DNA of 5,253 bases from Thermoplasmata archaeon. GTDB lineage: Archaea; Thermoplasmatota; JAKEGO01. Under the pieces are notes generated by a model. The model saw only the letters and a program-made list of their open reading frames with translations. It was not told the origin of the DNA and searched no databases. The translations under genes were made by a program, and so were the position numbers. Shown here one piece after another: positions 1 through 5,253 of this stretch. The first letter of the stretch is position 1. Every line of letters starts with the position of its first letter. The stretch covers positions 1 to 5,253 of the forward strand of contig JAKEGO010000098.1 of assembly GCA_022615805.1 (NCBI GenBank). The letters are read 5' to 3'.

Positions 1-30
1 ATGGATTTTCGGGATGAAGCCGCTCCCGTC

Positions 31-48
31 GCAACCTTTATTATATAC
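31..48 (+). promoter_or_regulatory. TATA-type promoter of the rps24e operon
   Basis: An A/T-rich island (TTTATTATATAC, 37-48) stands out in GC-rich DNA, with TATATA at 42-47. The bases just upstream (GCAACC, 31-36) sit where a BRE would be. Archaeal transcription usually starts about 25 bases downstream of the TATA centre, which here means about 68-73, essentially at the ATG at 73. The mRNA is therefore predicted to be leaderless or nearly so, and no Shine-Dalgarno sequence precedes that ATG. The polB promoter in this window has the same geometry. The start site is inferred from spacing and has not been observed. Confidence 0.7.
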
Positions 49-72
49 ATACCGATAGACCGGTCCGATATC

Positions 73-465
73 ATGGAGCTCGAGATTATCTCCCGGAAGG
101 AGAACGTGCTGCTGGGCAGGTTCGAAGTGGAGTTCAGGGTGCCCCATCCGAAGGAGCGGACCCCCAAGAGGTCCGTGGTGCGCGGTCAGATCGCGGAGGC
201 GCTTGGCCTGCCGAAGATGCAGGTGGTCATAGATCATATGGAGACAAGGTACGGCATCTCCGAGACCCGGGGGTATGCCAAGGGGTACAGGGAGAGCGCG
301 ACGATGCTCCGTATCGAGCGCGAACACATCCTCAAGAGGAACGGCATCACAGTCGACGCATCGGGCAGAGCGACCGACGCCCCCGAGGAGGCCGAGGAGG
401 GGTCGGCGCCTTCAGGGAAGGGGGAGAAGGGAAAGACCGCCGATGAGGAAAAGGAGGACGAGTGA
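73..465 (+). CDS. rps24e: 30S ribosomal protein S24e
   Basis: This is a small-subunit ribosomal protein of 130 residues, a family specific to Archaea and eukaryotes. The core (about 1-91) shows the family pattern: an N-terminal beta strand (MELEIISRKENVLLGR), the TPKR segment at 30-33, a helix, then GISETRGYAKGY (61-72) and the closing KRNG (88-91). Residues 92-130 form an extra hydrophilic tail rich in Glu, Asp and Lys, probably disordered. The reading frame stays open back to an ATG at base 1, but that start would put the TATA box inside the gene. The ATG at 73 is preferred because it fits both the promoter spacing and the family's N-terminus. It is the first gene of an operon with rps27ae, which begins 1 base after its stop codon. 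No Shine-Dalgarno sequence is present, so leaderless translation is likely. Confidence 0.93.
   Translation: MELEIISRKENVLLGRFEVEFRVPHPKERTPKRSVVRGQIAEALGLPKMQVVIDHMETRYGISETRGYAKGYRESATMLRIEREHILKRNGITVDASGRATDAPEEAEEGSAPSGKGEKGKTADEEKEDE
451..457 (+). promoter_or_regulatory. Shine-Dalgarno site for rps27ae
   Basis: AAGGAGG lies inside the end of rps24e, 9 bases before the ATG at 467. It fixes that ATG as the rps27ae start within a longer open frame. It also shows that internal operon genes use Shine-Dalgarno initiation, unlike the leaderless first gene. Confidence 0.8.
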
Positions 466-466
466 G

Positions 467-628
467 ATGCCTTCGATCAAGAAATCGGATTTCTATTCCG
501 TCGGCGACGGCCTGAAGAGGACGCGAAGGGTGTGCCCGAAATGCGGCCCGGGCGTGTTCCTTGCGGAGCACAAGGACCGCCGCTCGTGCGGGGCTTGCGG
601 TTATACCGAGTTCACGACGAAGGAGTGA
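467..628 (+). CDS. rps27ae: 30S ribosomal protein S27ae, zinc-ribbon type
   Basis: This is a 53-residue small-subunit ribosomal protein homologous to the S27a part of the eukaryotic ubiquitin-S27a fusion. Archaeal members lack the ubiquitin part and are about 50-60 residues long, as here. Four cysteines form a C4 zinc ribbon: C23 and C26 (CPKC) with C41 and C44 (CGAC). It has the usual basic N-terminal half (KRTRR at 17-21) and ends in CGYTEFTTKE. The open frame extends further upstream, but the ATG at 467 has a strong Shine-Dalgarno site and matches the family's N-terminus. It lies 1 base after the rps24e stop, so the two are surely co-transcribed. The next gene starts 7 bases after its stop codon and is a nitrilase, not the kae1 gene often seen here in archaea. 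Confidence 0.95.
   Translation: MPSIKKSDFYSVGDGLKRTRRVCPKCGPGVFLAEHKDRRSCGACGYTEFTTKE
620..625 (+). promoter_or_regulatory. Shine-Dalgarno site for the nitrilase gene
   Basis: AAGGAG overlaps the last codons of rps27ae and ends 10 bases before the ATG at 636. It supports that start over an in-frame upstream start at 561, which would overlap most of the second half of rps27ae. Confidence 0.7.
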
Positions 629-635
629 GCCTTCG

Positions 636-1442
636 ATGGTCCGCGCCGCGCTCGTGCAGTTCCAATCTGCCCTGCGCGACGTCGAGGAGAACCTTGAACG
701 GATCGGGGCCATCGTCGAAGGGACGGATGCCGACCTGGTCGTCTTCCCCGAGATGGCGCTCACGGGTTATTCACTGAGGGATGATGTCTACACGCTGGCC
801 CAGGCACAGGACGGACAGGTCGTAGGCACGCTGGCCGACATTGCCGTCGAGGGAGGGAGGGCGATGGTCGTCGGGATGCCCGTCCGTTCGGATGTGACCG
901 GATTCGTATGGAACGGCGCCGTCGCGGTATCGGCCGGGGGAAAGGTGGCCGTTTACGCTAAAAGGCGCCTCATCAACTTCGGCCCGTTCGAGGAGAGGTT
1001 TTTGTTCAAGCAAGGCACAATGGGGACGGTGCTGCGCGTGGGTGGAATGCGGTTCGGGATCACCATCTGTTACGACATCTTCTTCCCGGAACTGGCCAAG
1101 GATTATGCGATGGGGGGTGTGGACGGGATCATCAACATCTCGGCGTCCCCCACGGTCACCAGGACGTTCTTCGAACGCGTCCTGCCGGCCAGGGCCATCG
1201 AGAACACCGTCTACACGCTCTACACGAACCTCGTTCGAACCGAACGCGGGCTGGTCTTCTGGGGTGGCGCCCAGGCACATGATCCGCGGGGTTCGCTCAT
1301 CGCACGCGGCCCTTACTTCAAGGAGGCGGTCCTGTCCGTCGATATGGACCCCGTCTCCCTCAGGGTAGCGAGGCCATTCAGGCCGACCCACACGGACACA
1401 CCGCCATCTGGGGATCCTCTCCCGACCCTCGAGATAGGATGA
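636..1442 (+). CDS. Nitrilase-superfamily carbon-nitrogen hydrolase (amidase)
   Basis: This 268-residue protein spans one complete carbon-nitrogen hydrolase domain, the usual length for a stand-alone member. The family hydrolyses non-peptide C-N bonds through a cysteine thioacyl intermediate. The catalytic triad is visible: E39 in VVFPEMALTGYS, K109 in YAKRRLINFG and C145 in ITICYDIFFPE. The second conserved Glu is E119 or E120. It starts with the typical strand (VRAALVQFQ), and near the end GGAQAHDPRG fits the family's C-terminal loop. There is no signal peptide or membrane segment, so it should be cytoplasmic. The lysine region (K, LINFGPFEE, 109-120) aligns with the K..LPNYGVFDE pattern of the glutaminase domain of NAD synthetase, yet no synthetase domain follows. 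The substrate cannot be named; glutamine or another small amide is possible. It appears co-transcribed with the ribosomal genes. Confidence 0.9.
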   Translation: MVRAALVQFQSALRDVEENLERIGAIVEGTDADLVVFPEMALTGYSLRDDVYTLAQAQDGQVVGTLADIAVEGGRAMVVGMPVRSDVTGFVWNGAVAVSAGGKVAVYAKRRLINFGPFEERFLFKQGTMGTVLRVGGMRFGITICYDIFFPELAKDYAMGGVDGIINISASPTVTRTFFERVLPARAIENTVYTLYTNLVRTERGLVFWGGAQAHDPRGSLIARGPYFKEAVLSVDMDPVSLRVARPFRPTHTDTPPSGDPLPTLEIG

Positions 1443-1489
1443 GGCCCGAACGGGCGGAAGGGGGTAGCCGGGTAGACCGTTCGCGGTGG

Positions 1490-3970
1490 TCAGAGGAATT
1501 CGTCGAGCCTAACCGACGATGAACGTCTCCCGATGTTCTCCTTCTCCCGGGTGACTGAGCGGACCTCACCGTCCGTCGCCTCGTCATCGGCGTTGAACTG
1601 GCCGTCCTCATCTGTGTCGACATCGTCCTCGCCGGACAGATCAGCGGCTTCCCCGAAGGACGTCAACGTCTTCTGCTGCTGGCCCTCCAGCAGTGCCTTG
1701 GCGTCCCAGCCGAAGACGTCGGTGACGCGGGCGAGCGATGTCGCGACGCGCTCGGCATAGTAATTGTGGTCTGGCTCGAACTCGAAGGCCTGGCCATCAA
1801 TGTACGGTTCCACTTTCTGGGGCGTCGCCCGGGAGTTCGTCACGATCCAGGATACCTTCATGCCGGGCACGAACTCGTATCCCCGTTCGATCATCTTCTT
1901 GGCAGCCTGGACCCACGGAAGCCTTTCCGGGTTCTGGTATTGGACGAACTCCCGACAGGTCCGCGAGATCACGAGGCGTTCCGTCCCGGATCGTCCGTTC
2001 CTGACCTCCCGGACTATCTCTTTGGAGCGTTGGATCGCGTCCTGCGTCCTGTCCTCGAGCAGAAGCCGGAATATCTCGTTGAGCGCGTCGATCTGGAGGT
2101 CGAAGGCGTCGGTCCTCCTGGTCTCGTATCCCCTTACAAGCATCTCCCCGGACGGCCACACTACCTTGGCAACGTAGCGTTTCTTTGCCCCGTGCGAGAA
2201 GAGCGGGTCGAGGACCTTCTCGAACTCGAGGTTGATGGATCCCTTCGAGTACCTTCGCGACACTGCTGTCCCGAACTCGACCGCGCCGTCGATGCTGCCC
2301 TGGGGCGATCGCACGAATATGCTGTCCGTATCCGAGTAGACGACATCGTGGCCCTCGTTCTCCAGGGACCGGATGATGTCCTTCACGTTCTCCCTGGCGA
2401 AGGCCGTTATGGACGCGCCGATGGTCTGGTCCGTGAACCTGTAGAACGTCGACGCGAAAACCCCGTAGAAGGCGTTCATCAGGACCTTGATCGCCTCCTG
2501 GAGGCCGTTGTAGTAGGCCTTCATCTCGGGATCATCCGCCTCGTTCCTGAGGCGCTTGAAGACGTCCCGCTGGTCCATTAGGTCCGCGAGTATGCTCGGC
2601 AGGAGCCCCTGCTTGACCTCGCGTCCCAGGAACCTCGCGCCGATCGGGCTGACGATCGCCCCTTCCGGGTTCAGGGTGGTGAAGCAGATGTTATTCCCGA
2701 TGATGACGCTCGGGTACATCGACTTGAAGTCGAGGACGCACACCCATCGGTACAGACCAGCCGTGATGCTGTGGACGTATCCCCCTTCGATGCGGCTCTC
2801 ATCGGATGACCGGCGGGTGAGCGGGACGCCGATGCCCTCGCGATCGGCCCTACGTATGAGTATAGAGTCGATTAGAATCGATGTGCGCCCGTTGATGACA
2901 TCGTCAAGCACGACCTTCGAGACGGTCGCCAGGTCCATCCCCTTGTCGAGGACGTTCAGCTTCTCGACGATGAGCAGCGGCAGCAGCGCGTCCTGAATGC
3001 AATAGTCGATGACCCTCTGGCGGTCCTCCAGCCAGAACTCGTTGATCCTGCGGGGGTCGAGGTCGTGCTTCTCCTCCCCTATCAAGATCCGCGCCACGTG
3101 GTTAAGCGTCTCCTTCTTGGGGCGCAGTTCTTTCTTCACCGCCTTCCACGCATCGACCACGACTCGTCCTTTGATGCTCTGGAAATATCCTCCCCTCTCC
3201 CTGACCTCGGACTGGTCGCGTCCCAGGCTGAGCGCCATACCGTGCCGTTTGGCCCTCTCGGATAGGAAGGGGAGGTCATACCCCTCGATGTTGTACCCGG
3301 TGATGACATCGGGGTCACGGTCGTGGACGAGGTCCAAGAACCGCTTCAGCAGTGCCGCTTCGCTGTCGTCGGCGACGTGACCCGTTTCCAGAGATCCATC
3401 GGAACCCCTGAACGCGAACCCTATGACGAGGACCCGTCCCTCGTGCAGGACGGGCTCTATCGAGTTCTCTATATCGAAAGAGAGCACCGTGAGCGGCGGT
3501 TTGAACGGCTCCGCATCGAGGAACCGCGATGCCTGGACGACGAGCGCCGTCGAATAGAGCGCCCTGCGTTCGTCCACCACCTCCTCGCCCTCCACTGCGA
3601 CGCAACCGCCGAGGTCCATGTCATAGACGAACCTCTGGTAGAATGGGATGTCGGCCGCGAGGACCTCGCATCGACGCTCGAACCGGCGCCGGTAGTCAGG
3701 CACTGTCCACGGGAAGGACACTGAGACCTTCAGGCACCGACGGATGGTGCCACCCACCCAGAGGTCGATATCCTCGACGGCGACCTCGGGATCGGCCGAA
3801 AGTTCCGAAACGACGTCCTCGGGAGGTTCGGCGAGCTGGAAATACGGCCTGAAACCGTCGTAGAGGATAGTGACGGGAACGCCCACGTCGGTCCGGCCGA
3901 AAAGTTCGATGGTCACGCTTCGCTCGTTCCGCCTGTAGGACCCGTTGACGAGGCGCACGTTCAGTTTCAT
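1490..3970 (-). CDS. polB: Family B DNA polymerase, archaeal replicative type, with 3'-5' exonuclease
   Basis: This 826-residue enzyme synthesises DNA and proofreads. The N-terminal domain carries the archaeal uracil-sensing pocket residues: RPYF (41-44), V90-P91 and IPF (108-110). The exonuclease is intact: Exo I D166/E168 (FDIE), Exo II N227 and D232, Exo III Y323 and D327 (YCIQD). The polymerase motifs are complete: A, D414 (DFKSMYPSV); B, K495 to G503 (KVLMNAFYG); C, D547/D549 (YSDTDS); then KKRY (596-599) and the thumb PGMKVSWIV (702-710). No intein interrupts the motifs. A PIP box QKTLTSFG (766-773) is followed by an acidic 53-residue extension ending in LDEFL, so the protein is longer than Pyrococcus-type PolB (about 775). 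An in-frame GTG at 3979 would precede the predicted transcription start; the ATG at 3970 is favoured. PolB1/PolB3 subtype was not resolved. Confidence 0.95.
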   Translation of the reverse strand: MKLNVRLVNGSYRRNERSVTIELFGRTDVGVPVTILYDGFRPYFQLAEPPEDVVSELSADPEVAVEDIDLWVGGTIRRCLKVSVSFPWTVPDYRRRFERRCEVLAADIPFYQRFVYDMDLGGCVAVEGEEVVDERRALYSTALVVQASRFLDAEPFKPPLTVLSFDIENSIEPVLHEGRVLVIGFAFRGSDGSLETGHVADDSEAALLKRFLDLVHDRDPDVITGYNIEGYDLPFLSERAKRHGMALSLGRDQSEVRERGGYFQSIKGRVVVDAWKAVKKELRPKKETLNHVARILIGEEKHDLDPRRINEFWLEDRQRVIDYCIQDALLPLLIVEKLNVLDKGMDLATVSKVVLDDVINGRTSILIDSILIRRADREGIGVPLTRRSSDESRIEGGYVHSITAGLYRWVCVLDFKSMYPSVIIGNNICFTTLNPEGAIVSPIGARFLGREVKQGLLPSILADLMDQRDVFKRLRNEADDPEMKAYYNGLQEAIKVLMNAFYGVFASTFYRFTDQTIGASITAFARENVKDIIRSLENEGHDVVYSDTDSIFVRSPQGSIDGAVEFGTAVSRRYSKGSINLEFEKVLDPLFSHGAKKRYVAKVVWPSGEMLVRGYETRRTDAFDLQIDALNEIFRLLLEDRTQDAIQRSKEIVREVRNGRSGTERLVISRTCREFVQYQNPERLPWVQAAKKMIERGYEFVPGMKVSWIVTNSRATPQKVEPYIDGQAFEFEPDHNYYAERVATSLARVTDVFGWDAKALLEGQQQKTLTSFGEAADLSGEDDVDTDEDGQFNADDEATDGEVRSVTREKENIGRRSSSVRLDEFL

Positions 3971-4124
3971 CTTCGACACCGATCATCCAACCGTTATATA
4001 GGTTTACGGATTCGATTCGACGCGAAGCCGTCCTGGGACAGCCCCCGCCACATGGCCAGGCGCTCGAAGCATCGTTCCGGAAGGGTCGAGTGGACCTCGC
4101 GATGACGAGAAGGCGCTGTCCGTC
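3971..4124. other. Intergenic region between pyk and polB
   Basis: This 154-base gap contains the polB promoter next to polB. The rest (about 4010-4124) is GC-rich like the surrounding genes. It shows only short inverted repeats: GTCC-TG-GGAC at about 4028-4037, the palindrome TTCCGGAA at 4075-4082, and CTCGA/TCGAG arms around it. I found no T-run that would mark an archaeal terminator for pyk, no tRNA and no convincing small gene. Confidence 0.5.
3993..4007 (-). promoter_or_regulatory. TATA-type promoter of polB
   Basis: On the minus strand the sequence reads AAACCTATATAAC, with TATATA at 4000-3995. The first T of TATATA lies 30 bases before the ATG at 3970, against 31 for rps24e. Transcription would begin at about 3970-3974, which makes the mRNA leaderless, with no Shine-Dalgarno site needed or seen. 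This argues that polB is transcribed separately from pyk upstream, although read-through cannot be excluded. TATATA is self-complementary, so the core alone does not set direction. Confidence 0.65.
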
Positions 4125-5253
4125 TCACGGTATCCTGTGGGCCTTGACCATGTTCGTCGTGCCCGGCGTCCCCAGGGGAAGGCCGGCGACGACGATGACG
4201 AGGTCCCCGCTGTCCGCCGCGCCCTCGGCGATCAGCCGTTCAGCGACGAGGTCGAACAGGTCGTCGGAGGTCGTAACATCGGGTGCCACTAGCGGTCGCA
4301 CGCCCCAGAGGACCGAGGCTCTTCTCGCGACCTTCTCGCTGGGCGTGAAGGCATAGACGGGAATACCATGTCTGTACTTGGATATCCTCCGAGCGGTAGA
4401 TCCCGTGCCGGTGAACTCGACGATGCATCTCGCATCGAGGTTGTTCGCGAGCACGCACGCCGTGTGGGCGACCGCGTCCATGACAGGCGTTCCTTGATCC
4501 TTCGTGAAAGTGAGTTCCTGCGACAATCCCCTCTCGGCGGCCATCGCGATCCTGGACATGGTCTCGGTCGCCTCGATGGGATGGGACCCGACCGCCGTCT
4601 CCCCGGAGAGCATGATGGCATCGCTGCCGTCCAGTATCGCGTTCGCGACGTCGCTGACCTCGGCGCGGGTCGGACGCGGGTCGTCGACCATGGACTCGAG
4701 CATCTGGGTAGCGATGATGGCAAACCGCGATTGCAGATGGGCTCGCCTGATGAGATCCTTCTGGAGCAACGGGACGCCTTCGAGTGGGACCTCCACGCCG
4801 AGATCTCCCCTGGCAACCATTATGCCGTCCGACAGGGCGATGATGCCGTCGACCTCGTCCAGAGCGCGGGACCTCTCGATCTTTGACACGACCCACGAAT
4901 CGGATCCGACGGCCTCGAGCTCGTCCCGTAGATCTGCCACGTCGGACGGTCGGCAGACGAACGAAAGCGCCACCATATCGACACCCTGCTCGGCGCCGAA
5001 ACGGATGTCCTTCTTGTCCTTGTCAGTGAGGGCCGGAAGATCGAGCAAGGCGTCGGGGAGGTTCACGCCATCGCGGGACCGCACGGTGCCCCCGGCCTCG
5101 ACCATTGTCAGGACGTTGTCGCCCAATCGTTCTCTCACGGCGAGGACAATCAGTCCTCCTGCGATCATGATCCGGTCACCGGGTGAAAGGTCGGCAAGGA
5201 CCTCCTCGTGGACGAGGGGGACGGCCGCACCGCGTCCACCGACCTCAACGGTC
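4125..5253 (-). CDS. pyk: Pyruvate kinase, 5' end cut off by the window edge
   Basis: Pyruvate kinase converts phosphoenolpyruvate and ADP to pyruvate and ATP, the last step of glycolysis. About 375 C-terminal residues are present. The frame is open through base 5252, beyond the internal ATG at 5168, so the true start lies outside the window; against a family length near 470, about 95-100 residues are missing. Visible landmarks are the B-domain region with GVNLP and LPALTDKD, then VSKIER with the catalytic Lys (codon 4881-4883). MVARGDLGVEVP follows (4785-4820), with the Mg-binding Glu and Asp, then ATQMLES (4692-4712), PRPTRAEVSDVANAILDG and IMLSGETA. The allosteric C-domain ends in GTPGTTNMVKAHRIP. 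The B-domain turn usually written DDG reads AGG here. Potassium dependence cannot be judged because the deciding residues are in the missing part. It is cytoplasmic and lies upstream of polB on the same strand. Confidence 0.95.
   Translation of the reverse strand, partial: TVEVGGRGAAVPLVHEEVLADLSPGDRIMIAGGLIVLAVRERLGDNVLTMVEAGGTVRSRDGVNLPDALLDLPALTDKDKKDIRFGAEQGVDMVALSFVCRPSDVADLRDELEAVGSDSWVVSKIERSRALDEVDGIIALSDGIMVARGDLGVEVPLEGVPLLQKDLIRRAHLQSRFAIIATQMLESMVDDPRPTRAEVSDVANAILDGSDAIMLSGETAVGSHPIEATETMSRIAMAAERGLSQELTFTKDQGTPVMDAVAHTACVLANNLDARCIVEFTGTGSTARRISKYRHGIPVYAFTPSEKVARRASVLWGVRPLVAPDVTTSDDLFDLVAERLIAEGAADSGDLVIVVAGLPLGTPGTTNMVKAHRIP

Noticed and set aside
1..72. N-terminal extension of S24e from the ATG at base 1
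   Set aside because: The extra 24 residues do not resemble the family, and the stretch contains the TATA box placed correctly for a start at 73.
771..1391. Minus-strand open frame of 206 codons opposite the nitrilase gene
   Set aside because: It has no domain and a composition typical of a codon shadow, while the plus strand has a complete catalytic triad.
1766..2581. Plus-strand open frame of 271 codons antisense to polB
   Set aside because: It lies wholly inside polB, has no recognisable domain and no Shine-Dalgarno or promoter. Long antisense frames are expected opposite GC-rich genes, and the polB frame has every catalytic motif.
3793..3909. Near repeat of 16 bases (CGGCCGAAAGTTCCGA at 3793-3808 and a two-mismatch copy at 3894-3909)
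   Set aside because: Both copies are within polB coding sequence and are read in different contexts; in GC-rich coding DNA this is likely chance.
1490..3970. Intein in polB
   Set aside because: Archaeal polB often carries inteins at motifs A, B or C, but all three motifs are contiguous here and the protein has no added splicing domain.
4010..4060. Possible tRNA remnant suggested by a TCGAATC-like stretch
   Set aside because: No acceptor stem, anticodon arm or complete T-arm could be folded around it.

Overview
The window looks archaeal, and most likely euryarchaeal. It carries ribosomal proteins S24e and S27ae, which are found only in Archaea and eukaryotes, and a family B DNA polymerase of the archaeal replicative type. 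It also has TATA-type promoters and two genes that appear to be leaderless. The DNA is GC-rich with frequent AGG arginine codons. GC richness, leaderless starts and gene content would suit a Thermoplasmatota lineage (for example a relative of Methanomassiliicoccales), but that placement is inference and has not been tested against any database.

Layout. Bases 31-1442 hold a rightward operon: promoter, rps24e (73-465), rps27ae (467-628) and a nitrilase-superfamily amidohydrolase (636-1442). The first gene seems to be read from a leaderless mRNA, while the two downstream genes have good Shine-Dalgarno sites and gaps of 1 and 7 bases. A 47-base convergent junction (1443-1489) separates this operon from a leftward block. 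That block contains polB (3970-1490 on the minus strand, with its own TATA box at about 3995-4000) and, upstream of it, the pyruvate kinase gene pyk (from beyond the right edge at 5253 down to 4125). The 154 bases between pyk and polB hold the polB promoter and no gene I can support.

How the genes relate. The ribosomal pair is ordinary housekeeping. The nitrilase is translationally close to S27ae, where many archaea instead carry kae1/bud32. It has a complete Glu-Lys-Cys triad and a lysine-motif region resembling the glutaminase domain of NAD synthetase, although no synthetase domain is attached. PolB has intact exonuclease and polymerase motifs and the N-terminal residues that form the archaeal uracil-sensing pocket. 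It also has an acidic C-terminal extension that puts a second PIP-like motif at the very end. Pyk is a normal glycolytic enzyme missing about its first 95-100 residues at the window edge.

I see no mobile element, CRISPR array, tRNA, rRNA or clear new defence or biosynthetic system. This is mainly a core-genome region. The points most worth a second look are the double PIP-like tail of PolB, the nitrilase in the ribosomal operon, and the matching leaderless promoters.
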